A DNA stretch of 56,298 nt from Psychrobacter sp. APC 3426 (GCF_030408035.1 NZ_JASDCF010000021.1:1-56298), one strand, 5' to 3'; positions 11,220-22,435 are shown, counted from the first letter of the stretch. Numbers and translations: made by a program. The notes: generated from the letters alone by a model not told the origin.

Positions 11220-11406
11220 GGTGTAGCTCGTTAGCCTTCAGGCTTTACGTTTTAGCGTATGGTTTTTATTTTTATAATCGATTACACAGTAAGTGGTTAA
11301 AAGACTCACTATCAAATAGACAGTCAGTTTTTAGCAATACTATTAATTAACACTATTATCAGCACATTTATTTTTAGTTTTCTCGCTCCAATTGAAGGGT
11401 TCATCT

Positions 11407-12522
11407 ATGTCAACGTCAGCGCCTATTAACCGTCGTCTTACTAAGAAAATATATGTCGGTGATGTCGCGATTGGTGGTGATGCACCGATTAGTGTGCAGA
11501 GCATGACCAACACCGACACCTGTGATGTGGCGGCGACCGTCGCGCAGATCGAGCGCTGCGTAGAGGCAGGTGCCGATATGATGCGCGTCTCGACACCAAC
11601 GATGGATACCGTGAAAGCCTTTGCTGAAATTCGCAAACGCGTGAGCGTACCACTGATAGCTGATGTGCATTTTGATCATAAGATTGCTCTAGCGGTCGCA
11701 GAAGCAGGTGCAGACTGTCTGCGTATCAACCCTGGTAATATCGGTAATGACGCTAAAGTACGTGAAGTCGTTGCTTGTGCCAAACACTACAATATCCCTA
11801 TTCGTATTGGCGTTAATGCCGGCTCTTTAGAAAAAGACATTCAGCGTAAATATACTGAGCCAACCGGCGAGGCGATGCTTGAATCAGCCATGCGCCATAT
11901 CGATATATTAGAACGTTTGAACTTTGATCAATATAAAGTGTCGGTCAAAGCCAGTAATGTATTTTTGACACTGGATGCGTATCGCCTGATATCAGCACAA
12001 ATTGATAATCCACTGCATTTGGGCGTTACCGAAGCGGGCGTCTATCGAACGGGTGCAGTGAAATCAGCCATTGCTTTGGGTGGTCTGTTGTTAGACGGCA
12101 TCGGCGATACCATTCGTATTTCCTTAGCAGCAGAGCCTGAAGAAGAGATTAAGATTGGTTTTGATATTCTAAAGTCGCTGAATATTCGCTCTAATGGCGT
12201 TAACTTTATTGCTTGTCCAAGCTGCTCGCGTCAAGAGTTTGATGTGATTAAAGTGATGACGGCTTTAGAGTCGCGCTTAGAAGATATCCGTGAGCCAATG
12301 AACCTGTCAGTGATTGGCTGCAAGGTGAATGGTCCGGGTGAAGCGAAAGAAGCCGATATTGGTATCGTTGGCGCTGCACCAAAATCATTGGTGTATCGCA
12401 TGGGCGAAAAGAGCCATTTAATCGATACTGAAAATCTGGTCGATGAGATAGAAGGTATGGTACGTGCTCATGCAGAGGATTTGGCAAAAAAACGTGAAAA
12501 TGAAATCATTCGAGTAAGATAA
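11407..12522 (+). CDS. ispG: 4-hydroxy-3-methylbut-2-en-1-yl diphosphate synthase (IspG/GcpE)
   Basis: Iron-sulfur enzyme of the MEP isoprenoid pathway that converts MEcPP to HMBPP. The 371 residues have an N-terminal TIM barrel (MTNTDT, DVHFDH, NPGN) and a C-terminal iron-sulfur domain with [10 protein letters not shown] and [16 protein letters not shown], which hold the three Cys and the Glu ligand. ATG 11407 fits better than the in-frame TTG 11392. A 173-nt gap separates it from rodZ. Confidence 0.96.
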   Translation: MSTSAPINRRLTKKIYVGDVAIGGDAPISVQSMTNTDTCDVAATVAQIERCVEAGADMMRVSTPTMDTVKAFAEIRKRVSVPLIADVHFDHKIALAVAEAGADCLRINPGNIGNDAKVREVVACAKHYNIPIRIGVNAGSLEKDIQRKYTEPTGEAMLESAMRHIDILERLNFDQYKVSVKASNVFLTLDAYRLISAQIDNPLHLGVTEAGVYRTGAVKSAIALGGLLLDGIGDTIRISLAAEPEEEIKIGFDILKSLNIRSNGVNFIACPSCSRQEFDVIKVMTALESRLEDIREPMNLSVIGCKVNGPGEAKEADIGIVGAAPKSLVYRMGEKSHLIDTENLVDEIEGMVRAHAEDLAKKRENEIIRVR

Positions 12523-12638
12523 ACTGCAGCTTGTAGCATGGCACTGTATTCAAAAACAGTAAGCAATAAACGATAAGCAGTAAAAACCAAGCATATAGAA
12601 CAGAGACTTCGTTAAAATTTTAAGGATACGACCGTACC

Positions 12639-13928
12639 ATGATCAAAGCTATCAAAGGGTTCAATGATATTTTGCCTAATCAATCAGCCAAGTGGCTGCA
12701 TTTAGAAGCGATATTGGCTAAGGTATTGGCTAGGTACGGTTATGAGCATATTCGTCTACCCATCGTTGAGCAGACCGATTTGTTTGCTCGTGCCATTGGC
12801 GGCGCCACTGATATCGTCGAAAAAGAGATGTATAGCTTTGCTGATAAATCCGAGCCACCAACGCCATTGACATTACGTCCTGAAGGAACAGCAGGGGCGG
12901 TACGCGCCGTGATTGAGCATAATTTGCTGCGCGGTGATACGCCAAAACTTTGGTATATTGGTCCGATGTTCCGCTACGAGCGTCCCCAAAAAGGTCGTTA
13001 TCGCCAGTTTCATCAAGTGGGTGTCGAAAGCTTCGGTAGTGCGCTACCAGATGCCGATGCTGAGCTGATTGCGATGACGCACCTGATGTGGCAAGAGCTG
13101 GGTCTCAAAGACGAGATGCGTTTGCAATTAAACAGCTTAGGCGAGCTTGATGAGCGTTATGCGTATCGTGAAGCACTGGTTGCTTATTTAAACGATAAAA
13201 AAGAGCAGCTAGACGAAGACAGTAAACGCCGCTTGACCACCAACCCGCTACGTATTTTAGACAGTAAAGAGGCGAGTACCCAAGCGCTATTGGCAGATGC
13301 ACCAAAGTTGGCTGAGTTTTTGGGTGAAGAGAGCATGGCACATTTTGAACAAGTGCAAGCGTATCTGACCGAGATTGGTATCGACTTTGAGATTAATCCG
13401 CATCTTGTGCGCGGACTGGATTATTACAATAAAACAGTCTTTGAATGGGTCACTGACAAGCTGGGTAGTCAAGCCACCGTTTGTGCTGGAGGTCGTTATG
13501 ATGGTCTAATAGGACAGCTCAAATCTGTCGGTAATGATACGAGAAAGCCAGTAAAATCTGAGCCTGCTGTTGGATTTGCCATGGGGCTTGAGCGCTTATT
13601 GCTATTAATGGAAGCGGTCGCGCCAATTGCTGATGTTTCTGCTTGTGATGTATTTGTGGTCGCTCATCCAGACGTTTATAGTGCTGGTATTAAATACGCA
13701 CAAAACTTGCGTTATAGCCGTCCAGATGTACGAGTCAAAATGGCAAGTGCAACCAGTCTAAAAGCGCAAATGAAAAAAGCCGATAAGTCAGGTGCTGCAT
13801 TGACGGTCATTATTGCTCAGCAAGAGTTGGACGATAACACCATCAGCATCAAAGATATGCAGACAGGTGAGCAACAGACTGCCTCGCAGGATTGGCTATC
13901 GAGTGAAGCAAACTTTGCGCGCAGATAG
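12639..13928 (+). CDS. hisS: Histidine-tRNA ligase
   Basis: Class II aminoacyl-tRNA synthetase, 429 residues, normal length. It shows motif 2 ([16 protein letters not shown]), the HisRS-specific [13 protein letters not shown], motif 3 region [11 protein letters not shown] and a C-terminal anticodon-binding domain, which separates it from hisZ at 4165. Start ATG 12639. The order ispG-hisS-yfgM-bamB-der is conserved across gammaproteobacteria. Confidence 0.97.
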   Translation: MIKAIKGFNDILPNQSAKWLHLEAILAKVLARYGYEHIRLPIVEQTDLFARAIGGATDIVEKEMYSFADKSEPPTPLTLRPEGTAGAVRAVIEHNLLRGDTPKLWYIGPMFRYERPQKGRYRQFHQVGVESFGSALPDADAELIAMTHLMWQELGLKDEMRLQLNSLGELDERYAYREALVAYLNDKKEQLDEDSKRRLTTNPLRILDSKEASTQALLADAPKLAEFLGEESMAHFEQVQAYLTEIGIDFEINPHLVRGLDYYNKTVFEWVTDKLGSQATVCAGGRYDGLIGQLKSVGNDTRKPVKSEPAVGFAMGLERLLLLMEAVAPIADVSACDVFVVAHPDVYSAGIKYAQNLRYSRPDVRVKMASATSLKAQMKKADKSGAALTVIIAQQELDDNTISIKDMQTGEQQTASQDWLSSEANFARR

Positions 13929-13992
13929 TTAGTTTTGGCTTTTACGGCTTTCGCATCAGCAACTTAATAACAATTCTATCAGGTAAATACAT

Positions 13993-14790
13993 ATGGCTCT
14001 GACACCCAATTCGCCGAATGCAGACAACTCAATGCAAGCGTTAAAGCAATATGGCAGCTATATTGTCACTGCGATTTTGTTGGCGCTGGCCGCTTATTTC
14101 GGTTGGACCTATTGGCAGAATAACCACGCACGAGTCGATACCGTCGCAGCCGACCATTATGCAGATATCCAGCGCTTAAACGAAGAGGTCAGCTTGGCTT
14201 CGCAAAACCCTGATTTGGAAAGCGAAGCACAAGAAGCGTTGGCTCAGAGCCGTTCACAACTGGATAAAGACATTGATGCCTTAGTCGCCACTCATGGTGA
14301 GTCAGTCTATGCTTGGCAGGCGTTGATGATGAAGGCCCGTCAACAAGTTGATAGTGACGACTTTGCTGCAGCGGCAAAAACGCTTGAGCAAGCATTGGCC
14401 ATTGATTTAGGTGATGCAGGTTTGGATGCCATTACTCGTCTGCGTTATGCTAAGACATTACTGGCTACTGGGGATACCGATGCCGCTTTAGCAGAAGCTA
14501 AGAAAGATTTACCGATTTCTTTTGAAGGCAGTCAGCAAGAATTGCTAGGGGATATTTATTTGGCAAAAAATGATAAAGACTCAGCGATTAAATCTTACAA
14601 TAATGCTTGGGAGCTGTTACGTGACCGTCAGGAAACACGTGCAGTATTGGCGTTAAAGATGGAAAGTTTGGGCATTGTGCCTGAGCCTATTGCTGAGCAA
14701 GCAAGTCTGATTCAAGAGCCTACTGCCCCTGAGCAAGCATTGGTAGTAGAAAGCTCAGTTGATAACGCAGCGATAGAAGTTGCTCAGTAG
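13993..14790 (+). CDS. yfgM: YfgM-like ancillary SecYEG/periplasmic chaperone TPR protein
   Basis: A 265-residue protein with a short cytoplasmic N-terminus, one membrane anchor around residues 18-37 (YGSYIVTAILLALAAYFGWT) and a periplasmic TPR_21 domain. In E. coli, YfgM associates with SecYEG and PpiD. The gene position between hisS and bamB is the canonical one. The C-terminal 35 residues are Ala/Glu rich and look disordered. Confidence 0.88.
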   Translation: MALTPNSPNADNSMQALKQYGSYIVTAILLALAAYFGWTYWQNNHARVDTVAADHYADIQRLNEEVSLASQNPDLESEAQEALAQSRSQLDKDIDALVATHGESVYAWQALMMKARQQVDSDDFAAAAKTLEQALAIDLGDAGLDAITRLRYAKTLLATGDTDAALAEAKKDLPISFEGSQQELLGDIYLAKNDKDSAIKSYNNAWELLRDRQETRAVLALKMESLGIVPEPIAEQASLIQEPTAPEQALVVESSVDNAAIEVAQ

Positions 14791-15075
14791 CTTTTATCAC
14801 AGTCGTCTTATATGGGTGACGTTGTGACTTCAATAAGCCTTATGATATCCATAGATATTAATGGCTAATCATCAGCTTTATGTTACATCGTATGCCCGAT
14901 AGCCAGTATGTAAAGATTCCTATATGCTAGATAGCGCAGTAAGTCAGCAGGATAATGTCGAGAGCGAGTATTTTTTAAAGGCTGTATATTAGTACTGTTT
15001 TCATAGTATCTGTTGTTCATTTATTTATCGCTAGCCAGTTTACTAATTCATAATAATTTTTTGTAGTGAGAACCT

Positions 15076-16287
15076 ATGATGACTCAATCTATTCGCTCTA
15101 GCAAAATGTTAAAAGCCGGAACCATTAAAAAGACGGTCATGCATGTGGCAGTACTAGCAGTGATGAGCACTGCAGTGATTGGGTGTAATCGCGGTATCAA
15201 ACCAGTCGTTAACGACCCAGTCAAACTGGTACAGATTGCTGAGCCGATTAGTGTATTACAACCAGTATTCAGCACCGATGTTGGCAATAAAAAAGCCAGT
15301 AAAAAGGATCCGCTAGATTTGCAGGTCGGTTATGCCAATGGTCAGATTGTGACGGCATCACGCGGTGGGGATTTGACAGGATTTAACAACACTGGCGAGC
15401 GTTTATGGTCAGTGAGTGTTGGCGATCAAATAACAGGCGGTGTGACACTAGATGCGTTGAGCCAAACGGCGATTGTTAGCACACGTGGCGGTCAAGTGAT
15501 GGCCTTTGATAGTACTACTGGTGCCAAGCGTTGGCAGCAACAGCTATCAGGTTCGGTATTAACACCTGCTTTGATTAGCAATAATCGCGTGATTCTATCA
15601 GCGAATGATGGCTTTTTACATGGCTTATCACTACAGACAGGACAGTCGATTTGGCAGTTTGCCACACAGGTACCGGCCATCAGTGTGCGTGGTAGCGCAG
15701 CGCCAGCGCTATTAGATGACAAGACTGCATTATTAGCCACTGCAGATGGTCGCTTGCATGCGGTGACGATCGATAGTGGTTTGCCGCAGTGGTCAAGACG
15801 CGTGGGCGTTGGTACTGGTAGCAGCGAAGTTGAGCGTATGAGCGATGTCGATGGCACGCCTATCGTGGATAAAAACCAGTTGTTTGCTATTAGTTATAGT
15901 GGCCAGCTATTGGGCATCGACTTGGCGTCTCGTCAAGTGATGTTCGTTAATGAACTTGCTAGCCTAAAGTCACTTGCGGTGAACAACCAACAAGTCATCG
16001 CCACCAGTTTGGATGGTAAGGTGGTTGCATATGACCGTACCAGTGGTGAGAAATTATGGGAGAGTGAAGAGTTGGCTTATCGCCACTTGACCAACCCTGT
16101 GATGATTGGCAATTATATTGCTGTCGGTGATTTTGATGGGGTCGTGCATTTGTTTAACCCAGCCACTGGCAAAATCGTTAGTCGCGTACAGACCAAAGGG
16201 GCATTGACCAATTTGCAAGTACAAGGCAGCCGTTTGATGACCCAAAGCACCTCAGGTCAAGTTGCTATTTGGCAGGTGGCACGCTAG
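15076..16287 (+). CDS. bamB: Outer membrane assembly lipoprotein BamB
   Basis: Lipoprotein of the BAM complex that inserts beta-barrel proteins in the outer membrane. It has a signal peptide with lipobox AVIGC (Cys near residue 37) and an eight-bladed propeller with repeated W-x-x motifs (ERLWSVSVGD, AKRWQQQLSG, QSIWQFAT, LPQWSRRVG, EKLWESEE). 403 residues, close to the usual 390. A 285-nt gap before it has no recognised feature; it may have its own promoter. Confidence 0.93.
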   Translation: MMTQSIRSSKMLKAGTIKKTVMHVAVLAVMSTAVIGCNRGIKPVVNDPVKLVQIAEPISVLQPVFSTDVGNKKASKKDPLDLQVGYANGQIVTASRGGDLTGFNNTGERLWSVSVGDQITGGVTLDALSQTAIVSTRGGQVMAFDSTTGAKRWQQQLSGSVLTPALISNNRVILSANDGFLHGLSLQTGQSIWQFATQVPAISVRGSAAPALLDDKTALLATADGRLHAVTIDSGLPQWSRRVGVGTGSSEVERMSDVDGTPIVDKNQLFAISYSGQLLGIDLASRQVMFVNELASLKSLAVNNQQVIATSLDGKVVAYDRTSGEKLWESEELAYRHLTNPVMIGNYIAVGDFDGVVHLFNPATGKIVSRVQTKGALTNLQVQGSRLMTQSTSGQVAIWQVAR

Positions 16288-16677
16288 GCGTTGATTGGTC
16301 AGCACTTTATTACATACTTTTTTATATCGTATAATAAGGCTGACTGATTGATAGCTGTTTCTTGACACACAAAACGCTGCTACGTCAGCGTTTCGTGCCT
16401 TGTGTAAATTGCTTGTTTAAACGCAAGCTTTCGCGTACTCTATGCGACCGATACGCTGTAGGTGTTATCCAGATATACTATGCATACTAAGCAATTATTT
16501 AATATTGTCACCCTTTATACCATATAATATTATTAGAAATAACAGTCCAACATTGCTGCGTGTTGTTCCTACTATCGTTTTATCATTCATTTTAATTTGC
16601 GGTTAAGTACAGCTATTTATTCTTATGATAAGAGTAATCTTACTGTCCGTCATTGTGCCCTTCACTGAGAGTAACCC
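16288..16677. other. Gene-free stretch between bamB and der (390 nt)
   Basis: No plausible gene. CGCTGCTACGTCAGCG at 16374-16389 can form a short hairpin (CGCTG/CAGCG) but has no T run. The der promoter is presumably here. Confidence 0.4.
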
Positions 16678-18099
16678 ATGAGTATCAAGCCTGTGGTCGC
16701 CTTAATTGGTCGTCCAAACGTCGGTAAATCCACCTTATTTAATCAGTTCACAAAAAGTCGTCAAGCACTGGTTGCTGACTTGTCAGGACTGACTCGTGAC
16801 CGTCAATACGGGGATGCTACCTATGAAGACAAATCCTTTATCGTAGTCGATACAGGTGGTATTGGTGAAGCGGATGATGGTAGTGGTAACATCGATGACT
16901 ATATGTCAGAGCAGTCACACACCGCCATTCATGAAGCCGATATTATCGTATTCGTGGTGGATGCTCGTGCTGGTATGATTGGCGCTGATGCTGAAATTGG
17001 GAAGTTCCTACACACTTTGGGCAAGCCAGTATATGTGGTTGCCAACAAGGTTGACGGTGTCCATGATGCCGCGCCTGCTGAATTTTATGCGCTAGGCTTG
17101 GGCGAGCCGTATCCAATGGCTGCCAGTCATGGCCGCGGTGTTGGTAACTTGCTAGAAGTATTGACCGCTGATATGCCAACGCAAGAAAACATCGTAGAGC
17201 CAAGAGGTCTAAAACTTGCCATTATTGGTCGTCCAAACGTTGGTAAATCGACATTGGTTAACCGCTTGTTGGGTGAAGACCGAGTAGTGGTGTTTGACAT
17301 GCCTGGTACCACGCGTGACAGTATCTATATTCCTTATACGCGCGAAGGCAAAGATTACGTACTTATTGATACAGCAGGTGTTCGTCGCCGCGGTAGAATC
17401 GATGAAAAAGTAGAAAAATTCTCGGTCATCAAAACTCTGCAGGCAATTGAAGACTCTAACGTGACTGTCATTGTTATTGATGCGCACGAAGGGATCGTTG
17501 ATCAAGATTTGCATATGATTGGTTATGCGCTTGATGCGGGTCGTGCCTTGGTGGTTGCGATTAACAAGTGGGATGGTCTGACCCAAGACCAAAGAGATTA
17601 TATTAAAATTGAGATGGATCGCCGCTTTAACTTTATCCCGTATGTTAAGGTGCATCTAATATCCGCCTTACATGGTACTGGTGTGGGTAATTTGTACCCG
17701 TCTATCCTACGCGCCTATAAATCTTCTATGTTTGAGGTGTCGACCAACCGTCTGACTCAGATATTACAAGACGCGGTAACGGCCAATCCACCACCGACGG
17801 TAGCGGGTCGCCGTATCAAGTTACGCTATGCACATATCGGTGGTCACAACCCACCAGTGATTGTGATTCATGGTAACCAAACCAGCGCACTACCTAAGAG
17901 CTATCAGCGTTATCTTGAAAACCAATTCCGTCAGGTGTTTAAGCTTGAAGGGACACCGCTTAATGTTATCTTTAAGCAAAATGATAACCCTTATGCCAAT
18001 AAGAGCGACACACCGACAAAGGCAAAAGCGCAGCAGTTACGTCAGCGCGAGCGTAATCGTGCTCAGAAATTTACCACGAAAGACAAAAAGCCTCGTTAA
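16678..18099 (+). CDS. der: Ribosome biogenesis GTPase Der (EngA)
   Basis: Double GTPase acting in 50S subunit maturation. Two G domains are visible, each with [10 protein letters not shown] (residues about 11-20 and 184-193), the G3 motifs DTGG and DTAG, and NKVD and NKWD G4 motifs. A C-terminal KH-like domain follows ([19 protein letters not shown]), then a basic tail. 473 residues, normal length. Confidence 0.97.
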   Translation: MSIKPVVALIGRPNVGKSTLFNQFTKSRQALVADLSGLTRDRQYGDATYEDKSFIVVDTGGIGEADDGSGNIDDYMSEQSHTAIHEADIIVFVVDARAGMIGADAEIGKFLHTLGKPVYVVANKVDGVHDAAPAEFYALGLGEPYPMAASHGRGVGNLLEVLTADMPTQENIVEPRGLKLAIIGRPNVGKSTLVNRLLGEDRVVVFDMPGTTRDSIYIPYTREGKDYVLIDTAGVRRRGRIDEKVEKFSVIKTLQAIEDSNVTVIVIDAHEGIVDQDLHMIGYALDAGRALVVAINKWDGLTQDQRDYIKIEMDRRFNFIPYVKVHLISALHGTGVGNLYPSILRAYKSSMFEVSTNRLTQILQDAVTANPPPTVAGRRIKLRYAHIGGHNPPVIVIHGNQTSALPKSYQRYLENQFRQVFKLEGTPLNVIFKQNDNPYANKSDTPTKAKAQQLRQRERNRAQKFTTKDKKPR

Positions 18100-18193
18100 G
18101 TGTTAATTTCTCTTGATTCGATAAGATTGATTTATTTCATCAAAGTGCGTTAATCACCAGCTCGGTTTATCACTAAAGACTTGCTTTATCATG

Positions 18194-18226
18194 CCACCCT
18201 TATAGTAGAGGATACTATAGGGGTGG
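18194..18226. repeat. 14-bp inverted repeat downstream of der
   Basis: CCACCCTTATAGTA and TACTATAGGGGTGG form a 14-bp stem (one G-U pair) with loop GAGGA. There is no T run on either strand, so it is either a weak terminator or an RNA-stabilising hairpin. The rest of the 407-nt gap to 18506 holds no supported gene. Confidence 0.6.
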
Positions 18227-18506
18227 TGTTGTAAGGTAAGCCCTAATTGCAATGCTGCAATGTCGCATTGCTATAGTAGTTGTTTCGGTATCTTCTCCAT
18301 AATCATATTCCTTACTGTATTTCTTACTACCTTCCTTAACAGATTATGGCTCTCCTTAATTAACATCATGACCTTTTTTCATAGAAGAACCAGAGTATCA
18401 ATGAATAAAACCTCTCAGCAACCGCAAAATATCTGCATGTTTCACTTATCACACCTCTAAAATACCTGTAGTATAAGTACACTTTGTCTTAACTCATTTA
18501 GGTGAT

Positions 18507-20456
18507 ATGAACATCCGTTCGTCTCAGACCATTCCTACGCTCATTTGGCGCTCTGTCGTACAAGCCATACTTCTGGCTGTATTGGTAGGCCTATTATTGT
18601 CTTTTGTTTATGGCTTGGTATATTACTACAAAGAAAAGCACCGTCATGTTCAGCAGCTTGCTGCGCTGTTAACGACCAGCGCATCAACAGCAGATGGCGC
18701 AGATGTCGTCGCTGAGCAAGTAAAGATTTTGTTAGAGGATGAGCCAAGCATTCAGAGCATTTTATTTTACTCAACACCCCAGCCCATTGGTGATGTAAAT
18801 CAGTCAAGAGACGATTGGAAAAATGCTCTATTTGCCGATACTGTCAGTTTCAATTATCCAGTTATCAGTCATTATATGGATGTCGACGGTATAGGCAGCA
18901 GTGCTATAGATGCCGTAGTGTCAGCAAGGTCGTCAAGCAGTCCATTAACCGCCATTAATAAAGTAACTGGTGAAGGCAGTAAAAGTAGCACACTGGTCGG
19001 TTATATCAATATTACCTTAGATGTCAGTAAGCTGCGCTCTGATTGGTTTTTCAAGAATGTTTTACTGTGGCTTATTACGATATTACTAGCGGTTGTCTGG
19101 GTCTTATATATTTTACGCAAGCTCAACTGGCCTATTAAAGACATAGAAGCGCTGACCGAAATGTGTGATATCGTCATCAAAAACCCCGAGCTTGAGCAGT
19201 TGCCAGTTATCCCTCAGCGTTATAATTTTCAGGAACTAGCCCAGATTAAACAGGGGTTAATTGTTTCGTTTAATCGCTTACAAGTTGTTAAAAAAGACTA
19301 CGAGTCACTGGCGCTCTTTGAGCAGCAACTGCATAATAAAGATGTCTCTCTTGATGTACAGCTACATAATTTCCAAAGCATGATCACCCATGAGCTAAAA
19401 ACGTCACTGAATGCCATTGTAGGCGGCTTGCAGCTTTTAGATTATGAGGCGCTAACTGGAGAGCAAAAAGATGCGGTCGATATTATCAGCAATGGTAGTG
19501 ATAAGCTGGTGTCATCGCTTGACCATATTATCCAATTGAATCAAATTCAAAAGGGTCAAATAGGGGTGTATACCAGTGAGTTTAACCCGCTACAATTGAT
19601 ATCCAAGCTGTTGTCAGAGTTTGAGCCTATTGCCAAACAAAAAGGACTGGAGCTAATCAGTCAAATTCATCACATAGACTACAGTCTGAGCAGTGATGTA
19701 GAAAAGATACAACAGATACTATCGATATTGCTAAGCAACGCGATTAAGTTTACCCCAGTTGGACAAGTAACACTGACGTCGCAATTGACGCACTTTGATA
19801 AAAGCAATCGCTGGCAAATCATTGTCAAAGATACGGGTATCGGTATCGATAGCAATCATATAGATGATATCTTCAATCCGTTTTTTCAGGTAGATTCATC
19901 ACAAACTCGTCAGTACGAAGGGTCGGGCGTTGGCTTGCCCGTCGTCAAACAAATGGCGCAATTGATAGGGGCGACTATTGAGGTCGATAGCGTACTAGGA
20001 GTGGGTACACAATTCACGCTCACCATACCTATGCCTAATCAGCAGAAGGCGCCACAGCAACATCTATTGGCTGGCTTGACCGTTATTTATTATTACTATC
20101 ATGAAGCTGGGTTCTTGGTAGATGAGCTTGAGCGTTTAGGGGCTACTGTTATTTGTCATCAGCATGAACAACTGGTGATAGAAGAGATGAGCAAAGACAA
20201 CATCGATATCGTGATGTTTGCAGAGGATCTCTATCCAAGTAAGGCTGAGTCATTGGCCAAGCGTATTCGTCATCTTGAAAGCACTGACGTTAAACACCGT
20301 GCTTTATTGGTCTATTGGTACCCACAACACCGAGCAGCATATGTCGACAGTTTTGAGCATGGTCTAAAAGCGGCGGGTATTGATTATTGCCATAGTGCTA
20401 CCTATGACGACAAAGCACTGAGTAATTTGATAAGGCGATGGCTAGTATGGACATGA
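18507..20456 (+). CDS. Hybrid-type sensor histidine kinase with degenerate receiver
   Basis: A 649-residue membrane kinase. Helices at about 17-40 and 186-205 enclose a periplasmic sensor of about 145 residues; then come a HAMP-like linker, a DHp domain with the H box ITHELKTSLNAIVGG (phospho-accepting His near residue 293), and an ATPase domain with N box LLSNAIKFTP, G1 DTGIGID and G2 GSGVGLPVVKQM. The last 120 residues resemble a receiver fold, but where the phosphorylated Asp should be the sequence is DIVMFAEDLYPSK, so it is probably a pseudo-receiver. Overall shape recalls GacS/BarA. No response regulator gene is adjacent; partner unknown. Confidence 0.88.
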   Translation: MNIRSSQTIPTLIWRSVVQAILLAVLVGLLLSFVYGLVYYYKEKHRHVQQLAALLTTSASTADGADVVAEQVKILLEDEPSIQSILFYSTPQPIGDVNQSRDDWKNALFADTVSFNYPVISHYMDVDGIGSSAIDAVVSARSSSSPLTAINKVTGEGSKSSTLVGYINITLDVSKLRSDWFFKNVLLWLITILLAVVWVLYILRKLNWPIKDIEALTEMCDIVIKNPELEQLPVIPQRYNFQELAQIKQGLIVSFNRLQVVKKDYESLALFEQQLHNKDVSLDVQLHNFQSMITHELKTSLNAIVGGLQLLDYEALTGEQKDAVDIISNGSDKLVSSLDHIIQLNQIQKGQIGVYTSEFNPLQLISKLLSEFEPIAKQKGLELISQIHHIDYSLSSDVEKIQQILSILLSNAIKFTPVGQVTLTSQLTHFDKSNRWQIIVKDTGIGIDSNHIDDIFNPFFQVDSSQTRQYEGSGVGLPVVKQMAQLIGATIEVDSVLGVGTQFTLTIPMPNQQKAPQQHLLAGLTVIYYYYHEAGFLVDELERLGATVICHQHEQLVIEEMSKDNIDIVMFAEDLYPSKAESLAKRIRHLESTDVKHRALLVYWYPQHRAAYVDSFEHGLKAAGIDYCHSATYDDKALSNLIRRWLVWT

Positions 20457-20555
20457 TGTTTCTCTTGTTCTTACAGTGTTTGATGGACAGCATTAAATGT
20501 AAGTAACTTTCTTTTAAATATAGTCAGTGAAAAATAATATCGATACATCACGCGC

Positions 20556-20622
20556 TGCTGATATCAGTTTTTCTTACTTGCTGTGCCTGCGCAGACAGAG
20601 GCTACAAAAAACTGATATCAGC
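20556..20622. repeat. 17-bp perfect inverted repeat with 33-nt loop
   Basis: TGCTGATATCAGTTTTT at 20556-20572 and AAAAACTGATATCAGCA at 20606-20622 are exact reverse complements. The loop holds a smaller palindrome around TGCCTGCGCAGAC. The inner arms are themselves palindromic (CTGATATCAG). It lies between the kinase stop and the terminator at 20684; it could be a dispersed chromosomal repeat or small hairpin element. Confidence 0.75.
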
Positions 20623-20683
20623 AATACCGTTGCGCTTTTAGGATATTTTGACTATAACTTTATACAACCATTTAATACAGCCA

Positions 20684-20720
20684 CAAAAAAAGACGCCCAA
20701 TAATGAGGCGTCTTTTTTTT
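20684..20720. terminator. Bidirectional terminator between the kinase and dacC
   Basis: AAAAAAAGACGCC / GGCGTCTTTTTTTT with a 9-nt loop; A and T runs on both sides. It separates convergent genes and is one of the strongest terminators in the window. Confidence 0.93.
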
Positions 20721-20846
20721 GCTTGCCAGCTTTCATGTCAAATAAAATTGCTATCAAGTAGCACATAGCACTCTTAAAAGTATGCATGCTAATGGGCTTT
20801 TATCTTGACGGCTAGTTTTTATCAAACAAACCGCTGACTGCTATTT

Positions 20847-22013
20847 TTAAAACAGGTTTTGGGCCCAACGTACCACGCGTTGCCAAGTGCGGCTCATAAA
20901 GCCAGACTGTTCGATGTCGCTTGTGGCGATAATAGGCACTGATGCAACCGCTTTACCGTCAATAACGGCCATCATTTTGCCAATCTCTTGACCTTTTTTG
21001 ATAGGTGCTTCTAGGCTGTCAGGGATATCGACGACAGTGGTAATTTTATTCTTTTGCGTTTTAGTGGTTAAGATTTGCAAACTATCGCCTGTCGCCAGCT
21101 CAATCTCATCTGCTTCACCGAACCATACTGGTAATTTGCTGACGAACTGTCCAGCAGGTGCTTTAGTGACGGTGGTAAAGTGACCAAAGCCCCAGTTAAG
21201 CAGCTCACGTGACTGGTCAGCGCGGGCTTGTTGACTATCCGTTCCCATGATGACAGAGATGAGGCGCATACCGTCACGGTTGCTTGAGGCAGCCAAACAG
21301 TAGCCTGCTGCATCGGTATGACCCGTTTTTAGACCGTCAACAGTAGGATCGGTTGCCAGTAGAGCGTTACGGTTACCTTGCGTAATACCGTTATAAGTGA
21401 ACTCTTTTTCGGCATACAAGCCATAGTAGTCGCCGCTATTTTTGATAATAGCGCGTGACAGCTTGGCTAAGTCTAACGCTGACGCTTCATGTCCTTCGTC
21501 AGGCATACCTGTCGAGTTAACGAAATTAGTGTTCTCCATGCCCAGCTTTTCAGCTTGCTCATTCATCAAGATAGCAAATGACGCCTCGCTACCAGCGATA
21601 TGCTCAGCCATGGCTTTTGAGGCATCATTACCAGATTGAATAATAATACCGCGCAGCATGTCGATGACGCTAGCGGTTTTGTTTACTGGAACATACATAC
21701 AAGACTGACTGCTACTACCGCGGCACCAAGCGTTTGGACTCATCAATACTTGGTCATCTTCTTTGAGGTCGCCCGATGCTAAACGCTGCTCGATGATGTA
21801 ACTGGTCATCATTTTTGTCAAGGACGCTGGCGGTAGCGATTCATTGGCGTTTTTCTGTGCCAAGATTTCACCCGTGTTGTAATCCATCAATACATAGGCG
21901 GTATTGTCCATCTCAGGTGGCTGTATGGCTGCGCTCGCCATCATTGCACTCATAGAGATACTTACACCAACTACCAGCTGTACCAGCTGGTTTTTTACAC
22001 GTTTTACTGTCAT
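20847..22013 (-). CDS. dacC: Serine-type D-Ala-D-Ala carboxypeptidase (PBP5/6 family)
   Basis: Low-molecular-weight penicillin-binding protein that trims the terminal D-Ala of peptidoglycan stem peptides in the periplasm. It has a cleavable signal peptide (about 29 residues, ending ASA/A), the SxxK motif SLTK, the SGN motif and the KTG motif (GLKTGHT), then the PBP5_C beta domain and a C-terminal amphipathic anchor (TWQRVVRWAQNLF) typical of PBP5/6. 388 residues is normal. Whether it is best called dacA or dacC cannot be settled by sequence alone. Confidence 0.93.
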   Translation of the reverse strand: MTVKRVKNQLVQLVVGVSISMSAMMASAAIQPPEMDNTAYVLMDYNTGEILAQKNANESLPPASLTKMMTSYIIEQRLASGDLKEDDQVLMSPNAWCRGSSSQSCMYVPVNKTASVIDMLRGIIIQSGNDASKAMAEHIAGSEASFAILMNEQAEKLGMENTNFVNSTGMPDEGHEASALDLAKLSRAIIKNSGDYYGLYAEKEFTYNGITQGNRNALLATDPTVDGLKTGHTDAAGYCLAASSNRDGMRLISVIMGTDSQQARADQSRELLNWGFGHFTTVTKAPAGQFVSKLPVWFGEADEIELATGDSLQILTTKTQKNKITTVVDIPDSLEAPIKKGQEIGKMMAVIDGKAVASVPIIATSDIEQSGFMSRTWQRVVRWAQNLF

Positions 22014-22380
22014 ATATCGTTACACCGCATCATAAAACCAAATGTATCCATCGCTGGTATCTCGTACGAAACCTCTTCTATGTGTTTGAGCACGACACGT
22101 AAATATCATGATTAAAAACAAGGTATTAAAGAGGGGAGTGATGACTGGGCGATGGACATAAAATTAACGCCTTATCTTAGCAAAATGACAACCGATGGGG
22201 AATCGATAAATGCAAAAAATAGGCTATGAAGATAAAGAAAAACCATTACCAATAGAATGTCTCATTCTACCAAGGCGAAAGCGCCCTAAATGATTAAGAG
22301 TATGCCCTGATAAGTTCAATATAGTAATCACAATGCTATAAAAAAATATCATAAACGAAATGTAATAAATTAGATGCCAT

Positions 22381-22435
22381 AAAAAAGCCTGCTGTACCGC
22401 TTGTCAATTACAAACGGAAGTACAGCAAGCTTTGG
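22381..22435 (-). terminator. Terminator downstream of the minus-strand secreted protein gene
   Basis: Read on the minus strand, GCTTGCTGTAC..CCG pairs with CGGTACAGCAGGC and is followed by TTTTTTA. Outer arms AGATGCCA/TGGCATCT extend the inverted repeat to 22371-22440. It is about 230 nt past the stop at 22669. The remainder of 22014-22668 holds no supported gene. Confidence 0.8.

Noticed and set aside
18260..18460. 66-codon open frame between der and the sensor kinase
   Set aside because: No ribosome site, odd composition rich in Phe/Thr/Leu, no recognisable domain; probably chance.
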